Shown: positions 28,954 to 37,480 of the stretch, piece after piece
Layout of the letters: each line of letters opens with the position of its first letter
Numbering within the stretch: position 1 is the stretch's first letter
Origin: Anaerohalosphaeraceae bacterium
Lineage (GTDB): Bacteria; Planctomycetota; Phycisphaerae; Sedimentisphaerales; Anaerohalosphaeraceae
Assembly: GCA_035378985.1 (NCBI GenBank)
Contig: DAOSUR010000007.1
Span: forward strand, 62,001 to 126,000
Reading direction: 5' to 3'
DNA: 64,000 bases
Position numbers and translations under genes: made by a program
The notes under the pieces: model-generated
Database searches by the model: none
What the model saw: the letters and a program-made list of their open reading frames with translations, nothing else
Told to the model about the DNA's origin: nothing

Positions 28954-29406
28954 CTACTTTGAGCAAATCTTAGACATTTCGAGTACGTGCCAAACAATAA
29001 AAACAATCGCACCGATAAAAAGAGTATACAATTGAATTGTTGCCCAAAATGACGCGCGCTTTGAATTATATGCAGCCGCTCTTAAAATTCCTTCAGATGC
29101 CGCTTGAATTTTTTGTGGGTGCATACCAATTTCTGGGTTTTCGCCCTTTTGAACTCGTAATAATTCAAAATTTGCAAACATGGTAGATCCGACATATTGA
29201 CGCCTTCTGCAACCTGCAAAAAAACTGATTGCCCAAAGAGTAACGGCAACCCCTAATAGGAGCATTAACCTCTCCATAGCCATTCCGGTTGTTCGATGAA
29301 TCGCAAATCCTATGGCCGCTGCCGCCACAGACATTAAGAAATAATCAAATTTTTCCTGATGGCTGGTGAATTGCCGGAAAACTTCGAGTTCTGTTTCGTC
29401 CGCCAT
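28954..29406 (-). CDS. Small membrane protein between hsdM and hsdS, unknown
   Basis: This 150-residue protein has three likely membrane segments, near residues 22-38 (FLMSVAAAAIGFAI), 46-64 (LMLLLGVAVTLWAISFFAG) and 120-140 (LYTLFIGAIVFIVWHVL). A soluble loop between them contains FELLRVQKGENPEIGMHPQKI. Its first 62 bases overlap the hsdM 3' end and GGAAGGA precedes its ATG, so it is translated from the hsd message. It is AT-rich. I do not recognise a family. A membrane-linked accessory to the restriction system is possible but unproven. Confidence 0.75.
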   Translation of the reverse strand: MADETELEVFRQFTSHQEKFDYFLMSVAAAAIGFAIHRTTGMAMERLMLLLGVAVTLWAISFFAGCRRRQYVGSTMFANFELLRVQKGENPEIGMHPQKIQAASEGILRAAAYNSKRASFWATIQLYTLFIGAIVFIVWHVLEMSKICSK

Positions 29407-31018
29407 ACCCCAATCCTTCCAGATTCTTTTTAATTGCTCTATTCAGTCTTTTCTCTTCCTCCATCTGCGCTGCCAGTTCGGCAGTCAACTGCTTCATTTT
29501 TTCTTCAAACGGGATGCCGTCGTCTTCTTCGTCTTTGATGCCGACGTACCGGCCGGGGGTCAGGACGTAATTGTGCTTTCGAATCTCCTCCAGCGTCGCC
29601 GATTTGCAGAAGCCCTTAACGTCCTTGTACTGTCCTCCTTTGGTCCGCCAGCTGTGATAGGTGTCGGCAATTTTTCTTATATCCTCATCCGAAAACTCCC
29701 GGTGCGTGCGGTCCCGCATATAGCCGATTTCGCCGGCATCGATAAAGAGGATTTCCCCGCTGCGCTTGCGGTCGCCGTTGCCCAGACGCTTGCGGGAGAT
29801 AAACCAGATGCACGCCGGAATGCCGGTATTGTAGAACAGCTGCTTGGGCAGGCCGACGATGCAGTCCACCAGGTCCGCCTCGACAAGGTTCTTGCGGATT
29901 TCCCCTTCATTGTTGGTTTGACTGGACAGGGAGCCGTTGGCCAGTACACACGCCATAATGCCCCGCGGCGAAAGGTGATAAATCATATGCTGCAGCCAGG
30001 CATAGTTGGCATTGGAAGCCGGCGGCACTCCATACTGCCAGCGGGGGTCATTCCGCAGCAGCTCCCCCGACCAGTCGCTGTCGTTAAACGGAGGATTGGC
30101 CAGGATAAAATCGGCTTTCAGGTCCTTGTGGGCGTCATTGAGAAACGACCCTTCGCTGTTCCATTTGACCTGCGAACTGTCAATCCGGCGGATGGCCAGA
30201 TTCATCTTGCACAGCTGCCAGGTCGTCCGGTTGGATTCCTGACCGTATATCGAGATGTCCTCGCGTCGGCCCTGATGGGCCTCAATGAACTTTTCACTGG
30301 CGACAAACATCCCGCCCGAGCCGCAGCAGGGGTCATAGACCCGCCCGCGGTACGGCTCAATCATCTCTACCATCAGCCGCACAATGGACGGGGGCGTGTA
30401 GAACTGTCCGCCCTTTTTGCCTTCCGCACTGGCAAACTCGCCCAGAAAGTATTCATAGACTCGGCCTAAGAGGTCTTTGCTTTCGGCGGCTTCTTTTCCC
30501 AGTGCAATATTGCCGATTAAATCAATCAGTTTTCCCAGCGAGGTTTTATCGAGATTCGGCCGGGCGTAAACCTTCGGCAGGATGCCTTTTAAGGTGGGAT
30601 TGGCCTTTTCGATTTCGCTCATCGCATCGTCGAGGTCTTTTCCGATGCTCGGCAGTTTGGACCGGCCGTGCAGATATGACCAGCGGGCATTGGCGGGCAC
30701 AAAAAAGATATTTTCGGCTTTGTATTCGTCCGGGTCTTCAGGATTTGCTCCTTTGTAATCCCCTTGTCCGGCGGTCAGTTTTTGATGAAGTTCTTCAAAT
30801 GTATCGGAGATATACTTGAGAAAAATCAGACCGAGGACAACGTGCTTGTATTCGGCCGCATCAATGTTTTTACGGAGTTTGTCGGCCGCCTTCCAGAGGG
30901 CAGCTTCCATATTTTCTTTTTGTGTCTCAGCGGGTTTAGTCTCTTGCGGCATGTCTGCTCCATTTGCAGTTTTCTTCCGTGTCCGTTTGCTTCGGCTCTT
31001 CTTGGATGTTTTAGCCAC
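29345..31018 (-). CDS. hsdM: Type I restriction-modification DNA methyltransferase subunit M
   Basis: The 557-residue N6-adenine methyltransferase has an N-terminal HsdM helical domain (ALWKAADKLRKNIDAAEYKHVVLGLIFLKYISDTFEE), the AdoMet motif YDPCCGSGGMFVASEKF and the catalytic NPPF in ILANPPFNDSDW. A lysine/arginine-rich tail opens the protein. Start is GTG 31018 with GGAGGAATTT just upstream. The last ~20 residues overlap the next gene. It is first in the hsd operon, and a candidate promoter lies at 31055-31082. Confidence 0.94.
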   Translation of the reverse strand: MAKTSKKSRSKRTRKKTANGADMPQETKPAETQKENMEAALWKAADKLRKNIDAAEYKHVVLGLIFLKYISDTFEELHQKLTAGQGDYKGANPEDPDEYKAENIFFVPANARWSYLHGRSKLPSIGKDLDDAMSEIEKANPTLKGILPKVYARPNLDKTSLGKLIDLIGNIALGKEAAESKDLLGRVYEYFLGEFASAEGKKGGQFYTPPSIVRLMVEMIEPYRGRVYDPCCGSGGMFVASEKFIEAHQGRREDISIYGQESNRTTWQLCKMNLAIRRIDSSQVKWNSEGSFLNDAHKDLKADFILANPPFNDSDWSGELLRNDPRWQYGVPPASNANYAWLQHMIYHLSPRGIMACVLANGSLSSQTNNEGEIRKNLVEADLVDCIVGLPKQLFYNTGIPACIWFISRKRLGNGDRKRSGEILFIDAGEIGYMRDRTHREFSDEDIRKIADTYHSWRTKGGQYKDVKGFCKSATLEEIRKHNYVLTPGRYVGIKDEEDDGIPFEEKMKQLTAELAAQMEEEKRLNRAIKKNLEGLGYGGRNRTRSFPAIHQPSGKI

Positions 31019-31054
31019 AAATTCCTCCTGTCTGGTTTCAAAACGTTTCAGACA

Positions 31055-31082
31055 ATATTACCTATCCCCTCTCTTATTTCAA
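31055..31082 (-). promoter_or_regulatory. Candidate promoter of the hsd operon
   Basis: Read leftward: TTGAAA (31077-31082), 16-base spacer, TAATAT (31055-31060), 37 bases before the hsdM GTG. Confidence 0.55.
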
Positions 31083-31499
31083 CCCCCATTCTGCCCGACC
31101 CAATTCCAACTCTCCTTTCTCCAGAAAAAATCCATTGCTTCAAAGTCCAAAATATCTTTTTCATTTGTCCATCGCCGATTCCGGCTCTTTCTTGGTATTC
31201 TTCCTCCTCATTATTGAATACTCGGCCGCAATAAACCTATTTCCAGGTCTTCTTTTATCGATTCTTGCACGAGCATTTTTTGCACTCCATGTATACATTT
31301 CTTGCCAAAGCCAAAACACAAAAAATTTCGGCCGCTGCCTTTTCCCTAACACCCAAAAAAAGATGGACTATCCGCCCCGCAAAAAAATTTTTTCCCGTAG
31401 CTTCAATCCCGGCAAGGACTAACGTTTCGCTAACATTTTTTTGCCATTTTTCCTCTTGTCCCCAGCCCGCCCCAAAGTATCATAAGAGAAGGTGAACAA
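31083..31499. other. AT-rich intergenic region, no gene seen
   Basis: About 420 bases between the divergent hsdM and ribonucleotide reductase genes. It is AT-rich with several A and T runs (for example around 31380-31392). I see no convincing ORF, RNA gene or repeat here, and short frames on both strands lack ribosome sites. Confidence 0.5.
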
Positions 31500-31540
31500 C
31501 AACATCTTGTACGTTCTTTATTATCATTGCAATATCTTGT
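31500..31540. promoter_or_regulatory. Two candidate NrdR boxes before nrdJ
   Basis: CAACATCTTGT (31500-31510) and CAATATCTTGT (31530-31540) are direct copies spaced 30 bp, about three helical turns. The second differs by one base from the core of the known NrdR box (CWATATATWGT), and paired boxes at about this spacing are normal for NrdR targets. They lie 56-96 bases before the nrdJ ATG. Confidence 0.5.
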
Positions 31541-31595
31541 ATTATAACCAGTTATGACAGGGATGTCCCCGTGTCGGACGGAAAGGAACAGCACA

Positions 31596-34500
31596 ATGAA
31601 CCCAACACCCGAAAAAAAAGGCCTTCAGCCGTGGGAAAATCATTCTAACCACTCTGCCCGCAAGGGTTTAAAGATAGACCCGTTTTTCGCAACCCCCGGC
31701 CGTCACCCCTTCGAGGAGCTCGTCTGGGAGACCCGCCAGGCCAAAATTACCGACGATTCCGGCAAGCCCATTTTCGAGCAAAACGATGTCGAAGTGCCGG
31801 CTTCCTGGAGCCAGCTGGCGACGAAAGTAGTTGTAAGCAAATATTTTTACGGCGATATCCAGTCCGGCCAGCGCGAAAACTCCGTCAAGCAGCTGGTCCA
31901 TCGTGTCTGCCGCGCCATTGCCGATCGCGGCCTTCGCGACGGCTATTTTTTGACCGAGCAGGACGCCGAAAACTTCTATCACGAGCTCACCTGGCTGTGC
32001 GTAAATCAATACGGCGCCTTCAATTCCCCCGTTTGGTTCAACGTCGGCCTCTATGACGTGTACCATATCGAAGGAAGCCCGCACAACTACCACTGGGACG
32101 ACCGCCAGAAAAAGGCCGTCCCGTGCCCCAACAGCTATGAATATCCGCAGGCGTCGGCCTGTTTCATCCAGTCCGTTCAGGACACGATGGAGGACATTAT
32201 GCGGCTGGCCCGCAGCGAGGCGATGCTCTTTAAGCACGGCTCGGGCACCGGCACGGACCTGTCCACGCTCCGCAGCAGCCGCGAAAAACTGTCCGGCGGC
32301 GGCAAACCCTCGGGCCCGCTGAGCTTTATGCGCGTCTATGACCAGATTGCGGCCGTCATCAAATCCGGCGGAAAAACCCGCCGCGCCGCCAAGATGCAGT
32401 CGCTCAAAATCGACCATCCGGACATCAAGGAATTTATCACCTGCAAGACGCTGGAGGAAAAGAAGGCCTGGGCGCTGATTGAGCAGGGCTACGACCCCAA
32501 CGAGGCCTACGACAGCATTATGTTCCAGAACAGCAATCTGTCTGTGCGGCTGACGGATGAGTTTATGGAAGCCGTCGAAAAAGACGGCCTCTGGACGACC
32601 CGCTCGGTTACGACCGGCCAGCCCGTGGAGACCTATTCCGCCCGCGAACTGATGCGGCTGATTGCCGAAGGCACCCGCATCTGCGGCGACCCGGGTGTGC
32701 AGTACCACACAACCATCAACAAGTGGCACACCTGTCCCAACAGCGGGCCGATTAACGCCTCCAACCCCTGCAGCGAGTATATGTTTATTGATGATTCGGC
32801 CTGCAATCTGGCCTCGCTGAATCTGATGAAGTTCCGCCGTGATGACGGCACCTTTGACATTCAGCGGTTCAAACAGGCCGTCCGCATCTTCATCATCGCC
32901 CAGGACATCCTTGTGGATATGGGAAGCTATCCGGAGCCCAAAATCGCCGAAAACAGCCACCGATTCCGTCCACTCGGGCTGGGGTATGCCAACCTCGGCA
33001 GTCTGATTATGAGTCTGGCACTGCCGTATGATTCCGAAGGGGGCCGGGCGATTGCCGCAGCCATTACGGCCATTCTGACCGGTACGGCCTACATCGCCAG
33101 TGCGGAGCTGGCCTCGGTCAAGGGGCCGTTCAGCGAATTTGAGGAAAACCGCGAGCCGATGATGCGCGTGATTGCGATGCACCGCGAGCATGCTTATCAT
33201 CTGCCCGAGATGCACTGCCCGCAGGACCTGCTCAGTGCGGCCAAGAACGTCTGGGACCAGGCTTTCGATGCCGGCTCGCAGTACGGCTACCGCAATGCGC
33301 AGACCACCGTGCTGGCCCCGACCGGCACCATCGGGTTTATGATGGACTGTGACACCACCGGTGTGGAGCCGGATATTGCACTGGTTAAATACAAACTGCT
33401 GGCCGGCGGCGGCATGCTCAAAATTGTCAACCGCACCGTTCCGATGGCCCTCGAACGGCTCGGATACAGCCCGGAGGAAATCAAGAGCATCTGTGATACA
33501 ATCGACCGCGACGACACCATCGAAACGGCAAGTGCCTTGCGGCCTGAGCATCTGCCCATCTTCGACTGTGCCTTCAAGCCCAAGAACGGCAAGCGGCACA
33601 TCCACTATATGGCTCATCTGAAGATGATGGCCGCCGTTCAGCCGTTCCTGTCCGGTGCGATCAGCAAGACCATCAATATGCCCCACGAGGCCACCACGGA
33701 AGAGATTATGTCCGCCTATATTGAGGGCTGGAAAATGGGTCTGAAGGCCGTGGCGATCTATCGCGACGGCTCCAAACGCCTTCAGCCGGTCAATGTGGAA
33801 AATAAAGAGCAAAAAAAAACCAAATCTTCGGAAAATCAGGCTGTTGCACGGCCTTTCCGCCGCCGTTTGCCTGATACCCGCAACAGCATTACCCACAAGT
33901 TTTCTGTGGCGGGTCACGAGGGCTATCTGACGGTCGGTCTTTACGAAGACGGCCAGCCCGGCGAGCTGTTTATCACGATGGCCAAAGAGGGCAGCACGGT
34001 CGGCGGTCTGATGGATGTCGTCGGCACCTGTGTCTCGATGGCCCTGCAGTATGGAGTGCCGCTGATTACGCTGGTGGACAAGTTCCGCCATGCCCGCTTT
34101 GAGCCGGCCGGGATGACATCCAACAAAAATATTCCCTTTGCCAAAAGTCTGATTGACTACATCTTCTGCTGGCTGGGCTGTCAGTTCATTCCGGGCTATG
34201 CCGAAAAGAATATGCCCAACCATGCCCCGGCTCCGGCGGAGAATCCTACAACCACCACCGCCAAGCAGCTGGTGGAAAAGACGCAGGATTTGGCCAAGAA
34301 AATCGGGCAGGCCCGAGCCCTCGAGAGAAAGGCGGCGGCCGCCAAATCGGAACCCCAGACCCCGGCGGTGATGAAAACGGAACGTCCGGTTTCTGCCCGG
34401 TTTGACCGCGCGGCCGACCGGGCGGTCGAACTGGTTGGTTCGGTCCTTCAGAATCCGGACGGCACTCAGGCCGAGGCTGTTCTCATCCAGCAGTACAACA

Positions 34501-34619
34501 GCCAGTTTGAGCATTTTCAGGATGATGCGCCGGCCTGCGATGTCTGCGGAAGCATCTGTGTGCGGAACGGCGCCTGCTATCGATGCTACAACTGCGGCAA
34601 CTCGATGGGATGCAGTTAA
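31596..34619 (+). CDS. nrdJ: Adenosylcobalamin-dependent (class II) ribonucleoside-diphosphate reductase
   Basis: The 1007-residue enzyme converts ribonucleotides to deoxyribonucleotides using vitamin B12 and works with or without oxygen. Recognisable parts are NQYGAFNSPVWFNVG, PQASACFIQSVQDTM, FKHGSGTGTDLSTLRSS, NPCSEYMFIDDSACNLASLNL, APTGTIGFMMDCDTTGVEPD, a TSCPD domain (~residues 770-870: GHEGYLTVGLYEDGQPGE) and a C-terminal Cys cluster (CDVCGSICVRNGACYRCYNCGNSMGC). ATG 31596 with AAAGGAA upstream is preferred over 31554. It is monocistronic and ends in a strong terminator. No intein is visible. Confidence 0.95.
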   Translation: MNPTPEKKGLQPWENHSNHSARKGLKIDPFFATPGRHPFEELVWETRQAKITDDSGKPIFEQNDVEVPASWSQLATKVVVSKYFYGDIQSGQRENSVKQLVHRVCRAIADRGLRDGYFLTEQDAENFYHELTWLCVNQYGAFNSPVWFNVGLYDVYHIEGSPHNYHWDDRQKKAVPCPNSYEYPQASACFIQSVQDTMEDIMRLARSEAMLFKHGSGTGTDLSTLRSSREKLSGGGKPSGPLSFMRVYDQIAAVIKSGGKTRRAAKMQSLKIDHPDIKEFITCKTLEEKKAWALIEQGYDPNEAYDSIMFQNSNLSVRLTDEFMEAVEKDGLWTTRSVTTGQPVETYSARELMRLIAEGTRICGDPGVQYHTTINKWHTCPNSGPINASNPCSEYMFIDDSACNLASLNLMKFRRDDGTFDIQRFKQAVRIFIIAQDILVDMGSYPEPKIAENSHRFRPLGLGYANLGSLIMSLALPYDSEGGRAIAAAITAILTGTAYIASAELASVKGPFSEFEENREPMMRVIAMHREHAYHLPEMHCPQDLLSAAKNVWDQAFDAGSQYGYRNAQTTVLAPTGTIGFMMDCDTTGVEPDIALVKYKLLAGGGMLKIVNRTVPMALERLGYSPEEIKSICDTIDRDDTIETASALRPEHLPIFDCAFKPKNGKRHIHYMAHLKMMAAVQPFLSGAISKTINMPHEATTEEIMSAYIEGWKMGLKAVAIYRDGSKRLQPVNVENKEQKKTKSSENQAVARPFRRRLPDTRNSITHKFSVAGHEGYLTVGLYEDGQPGELFITMAKEGSTVGGLMDVVGTCVSMALQYGVPLITLVDKFRHARFEPAGMTSNKNIPFAKSLIDYIFCWLGCQFIPGYAEKNMPNHAPAPAENPTTTTAKQLVEKTQDLAKKIGQARALERKAAAAKSEPQTPAVMKTERPVSARFDRAADRAVELVGSVLQNPDGTQAEAVLIQQYNSQFEHFQDDAPACDVCGSICVRNGACYRCYNCGNSMGCS

Positions 34620-34636
34620 TCGAGCTGAAACCTGAC

Positions 34637-34670
34637 AAAAGGCCGGTCTTCAATGGCCGGCCTTTTTTGT
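34637..34670 (+). terminator. Intrinsic terminator after nrdJ (probably shared)
   Basis: Stem AAAAGGCCGG / CCGGCCTTTT with a 10-base loop, then TT-G-TTTT. It sits between the convergent nrdJ and DUF3616 genes, and the leftward strand also has four T after the stem. Confidence 0.9.
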
Positions 34671-34689
34671 TTTGATTCATTCAAGAGGT

Positions 34690-35778
34690 TCAAAGCGGTT
34701 TGTAAATCCGCACGCGGAACGTCTTCCGCAGGTCATCGGTCAGAAACTTGTTCGGACATTTGCCGCTGGGCAGGATTTCTCCTTCCTGGCAGTCGGCAGG
34801 GGAGCTGACCTCGATTTCGAGTGTTCCGTCATCGCTGAATATCCACAGCTCGCCGCTGACGGGATGTACGGCAATTCCTTCCGGGGTAAAACGGTCTTTG
34901 CGGTCCCATTCCCATACCGGCCGGGGCGCATGTTCCATACCCCCATCCCAAACGTATAGGGCACAGGTGGTTTCTTCATCCACCGGTCCGGCCAGCACAT
35001 AATGAACTTTTCTCGCTGGGTCATATTCCATCCCTCGCAATCCCCGGCCCTCCAAATCCCACAAAACGACCTGCCCGAATTGTGCGGGTTTTCCTTTTAC
35101 AACCTCCTGCGGGTTGAGCAGCTCAAATGCAATTGCTTTGGGCGGGCTTTTTTTGTCAGGTTTGTAAAGCGGATTGCGCAGTCCAATCAGAAGCGAGCGG
35201 CGTGTCGGCAGGTACGTCATGGCTTCAATATTCAATCCCTCTTTTTTGGGGGCCAGTTTTTCTCGTTCTTTTTTGGACAAATCCTCCTGCAGCTGCACGG
35301 CTTTATCCAGTTTCAGAAAGGCCGCCTCCGGCCAAGCCAAAAACTGTTCCATCAGATTCAGGCACGGTTCACCAACCGGTTCCATCCTTGGCAGGGCGGG
35401 AGCGGTTCTCGACGGGGCGGCTGCAAAGAAACGATAGCGGCTTGTGCGCACCTTGCCGTCTTTATTGCGCCCGTGCGAGGTAATCCAGTAAATCACCCCA
35501 TCCGCCTCGGCGGCCGCCTCAATATCCGCCTCCGGAAACCGGCTGTCCACCCTCAAAAAACTGCTTAACTCAAGACTCCAGACCGGCTTGTCTGTTTTTT
35601 CAATCGAGTAAATCCGGATTCTGTTTGATTCATCGTTGGCAACGGCGAAATAATTCGGGTCCAGAAAGACCGCCGCGGAAATGTCCGCCGCCCCATGAAA
35701 TAGTCTCTCGCTGAATGGAATCTGCTCGGCAGGAAGCATAAAGCCCATCCCCAAAAGAAGAGCAATTGTTGTCGTCAT
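34690..35778 (-). CDS. Exported DUF3616-family protein
   Basis: The 362-residue protein has a short hydrophobic leader (TTTIALLLGMGFMLPAE) and beta-propeller-like repeats. Typical DUF3616 segments are FLDPNYFAVANDESNRIRIYS, DIEAAAEADGVIYWITSHGRNKDGK, NIEAMTYLPTRRSLLIGLRNP and FTPEGIAVHPVSGELWIFSDDG. The family is widespread in planctomycetes and its function is unknown. AAGGAA precedes the start. A TATAAT box (35812-35817, leftward) lies 34 bases upstream, with only a weak -35. It is divergent from araA. Confidence 0.82.
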   Translation of the reverse strand: MTTTIALLLGMGFMLPAEQIPFSERLFHGAADISAAVFLDPNYFAVANDESNRIRIYSIEKTDKPVWSLELSSFLRVDSRFPEADIEAAAEADGVIYWITSHGRNKDGKVRTSRYRFFAAAPSRTAPALPRMEPVGEPCLNLMEQFLAWPEAAFLKLDKAVQLQEDLSKKEREKLAPKKEGLNIEAMTYLPTRRSLLIGLRNPLYKPDKKSPPKAIAFELLNPQEVVKGKPAQFGQVVLWDLEGRGLRGMEYDPARKVHYVLAGPVDEETTCALYVWDGGMEHAPRPVWEWDRKDRFTPEGIAVHPVSGELWIFSDDGTLEIEVSSPADCQEGEILPSGKCPNKFLTDDLRKTFRVRIYKPL

Positions 35779-35855
35779 AGTCGTTCCTTTTCATCCGGTT
35801 CCGCTGCTGGATTATAGTATAACTATTCCGTCTCCGAAACTCGAGGGGTTCTTTC

Positions 35856-35884
35856 TTGACAGATGCATTTTTCGGCGGTAGTGT
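35856..35884 (+). promoter_or_regulatory. Candidate promoter of the araA operon
   Basis: TTGACA (35856-35861), 17-base spacer, TAGTGT (35879-35884, weak -10), 57 bases before the araA ATG. No LacI palindrome of the xylan type is present. Confidence 0.5.
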
Positions 35885-35941
35885 ACCGACATTGGTTAAA
35901 ACCTTTCTAACAAAAAAGCGGCGCATTAGGGAGAAATTTTT

Positions 35942-37435
35942 ATGGATACCCTCAAACAGTTTGAAGTCTGGTTTGTCACCGGCAGTCAGCATCTCTATGG
36001 TCCCAAGGCCCTCAAGCAGGTCGATAAAGATTCCGAGCAGATCGCCAAGTCTCTCAACGCAGATCCGGCTATCCCCTGCAAGGTGGTTTTCAAGCCGGTT
36101 TTGACCGGCCCGGATGAAATCGCCAAGCTCTGTCTGGAGGCCAACAGCACACCTGCCTGTGTCGGGCTGATTACCTGGATGCACACGTTCTCGCCGGCCA
36201 AGATGTGGATTAAGGGGCTTGACCTTCTCAAGAAGCCGATTGTCCACCTTCATACCCAGTTCAACCGCGACCTGCCGTGGGATACGATTGATATGGATTA
36301 TATGAACCTTCATCAGTCCGCACACGGCTGCCGGGAATACGGCTTTATCCTGACCCGGATGCGCAAGAACCGCAAAGTCGTCGTCGGCCACTGGAAAGAT
36401 CCGGAAGTCATCGAGCGTCTGGCCGTCTGGATGCGGGCTGCCTGCGGCTGGAATGAAATGCAGAACCTCAAGGTCTGCCGATGGGGCGACAATATGCGTC
36501 AGGTCGCTGTGACTGAAGGCGACAAGGTCGAGGCCCAGATTCGCCTAGGCGTTTCCGTCAACGGCTATGGTGTCGGCGACCTCGTGGCCAAAATCGAAGA
36601 GGTTTCTGATGCGCAGGTTGAAGCCCTTATCAAGGAATACAAGGACGCCTACAAGATGAAGGTCAAGCCCGAGCAGATGGAATCCGTCCGCATTGCCGCC
36701 CGAATCGAAGCCGGCATGCGGGCCTTCCTCGAAGAAGGGGGCTTTAAGGCCTTCACTACGACGTTTGAGGACCTGCACGGTCTGCTTCAGCTGCCCGGTC
36801 TGGCTGTTCAGCGTCTGATGGCCGACGGCTACGGATTCGGCGCCGAAGGCGACTGGAAAACCGCCGCTCTCGTACGAGCGATGAAGGTGATGGCGACCGG
36901 TCTGAAAGGCGGTACCTCTTTTATGGAAGACTACACCTATCATATGGACCCCAAGTGCAGCAAGGTTCTCGGGGCTCATATGCTCGAGGTCTGCTCATCC
37001 ATCGCCGCGGGCAAACCCAGCCTGGAGGTGCATCCGCTGGGCATCGGCGGCAAGGCCGACCCGGTCCGCGTGGTCTTCAATACTCCGGCGGGAGACGGCA
37101 TCAATGCCTCCCTGATTGATATGGGCAATCGGTTCCGGATGATTGTCAACGAAGTTAAGGTCGTCAAGCCCGATGCGGACCTGCCTAAGCTGCCGGTGGC
37201 CCGTGTGGTCTGGATTCCTCAGCCCAATCTCAAGACAGCAGCGGCGGCCTGGATTCTGGCCGGCGGAGCCCACCATACGGCGTTCAGTATGGCCGTCACC
37301 AGCGAGTTCATCGAAGATTTCTGTGAGATGGCGGGCATCGAATATGTCCTGATTGACAAGAACACCACGATTCCCGACATCAAAAAAGAACTTCGCTGGA
37401 ACGAGGTTTATTACGCCCTGGCCAAGGGATTCTGA
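35942..37435 (+). CDS. araA: L-arabinose isomerase
   Basis: The 497-residue cytoplasmic enzyme converts L-arabinose to L-ribulose. The metal-binding and catalytic positions of the family are all present: E in GTSFMEDYTYH, E in GAHMLEVCSS, H in EVHPLGIGGK and H in AGGAHHTAFS. The N-terminus VWFVTGSQHLYG is diagnostic. AGGGAGA precedes the start by 8 bases. The downstream arabinofuranosidase gene begins 45 bases later and is probably cotranscribed. araB and araD are not in the window. Confidence 0.97.
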   Translation: MDTLKQFEVWFVTGSQHLYGPKALKQVDKDSEQIAKSLNADPAIPCKVVFKPVLTGPDEIAKLCLEANSTPACVGLITWMHTFSPAKMWIKGLDLLKKPIVHLHTQFNRDLPWDTIDMDYMNLHQSAHGCREYGFILTRMRKNRKVVVGHWKDPEVIERLAVWMRAACGWNEMQNLKVCRWGDNMRQVAVTEGDKVEAQIRLGVSVNGYGVGDLVAKIEEVSDAQVEALIKEYKDAYKMKVKPEQMESVRIAARIEAGMRAFLEEGGFKAFTTTFEDLHGLLQLPGLAVQRLMADGYGFGAEGDWKTAALVRAMKVMATGLKGGTSFMEDYTYHMDPKCSKVLGAHMLEVCSSIAAGKPSLEVHPLGIGGKADPVRVVFNTPAGDGINASLIDMGNRFRMIVNEVKVVKPDADLPKLPVARVVWIPQPNLKTAAAAWILAGGAHHTAFSMAVTSEFIEDFCEMAGIEYVLIDKNTTIPDIKKELRWNEVYYALAKGF

Positions 37436-37480
37436 TTGCTCCAAACAACGGACTGTTTTGAAGAGAAGAAAGGGTGCAGG

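Noticed and set aside
31668..34514. A 948-codon open frame on the minus strand opposite nrdJ
   Set aside because: It is the antisense shadow of a clear nrdJ gene in GC-rich codons; its translation has no recognisable domain and it has no suitable ribosome site.
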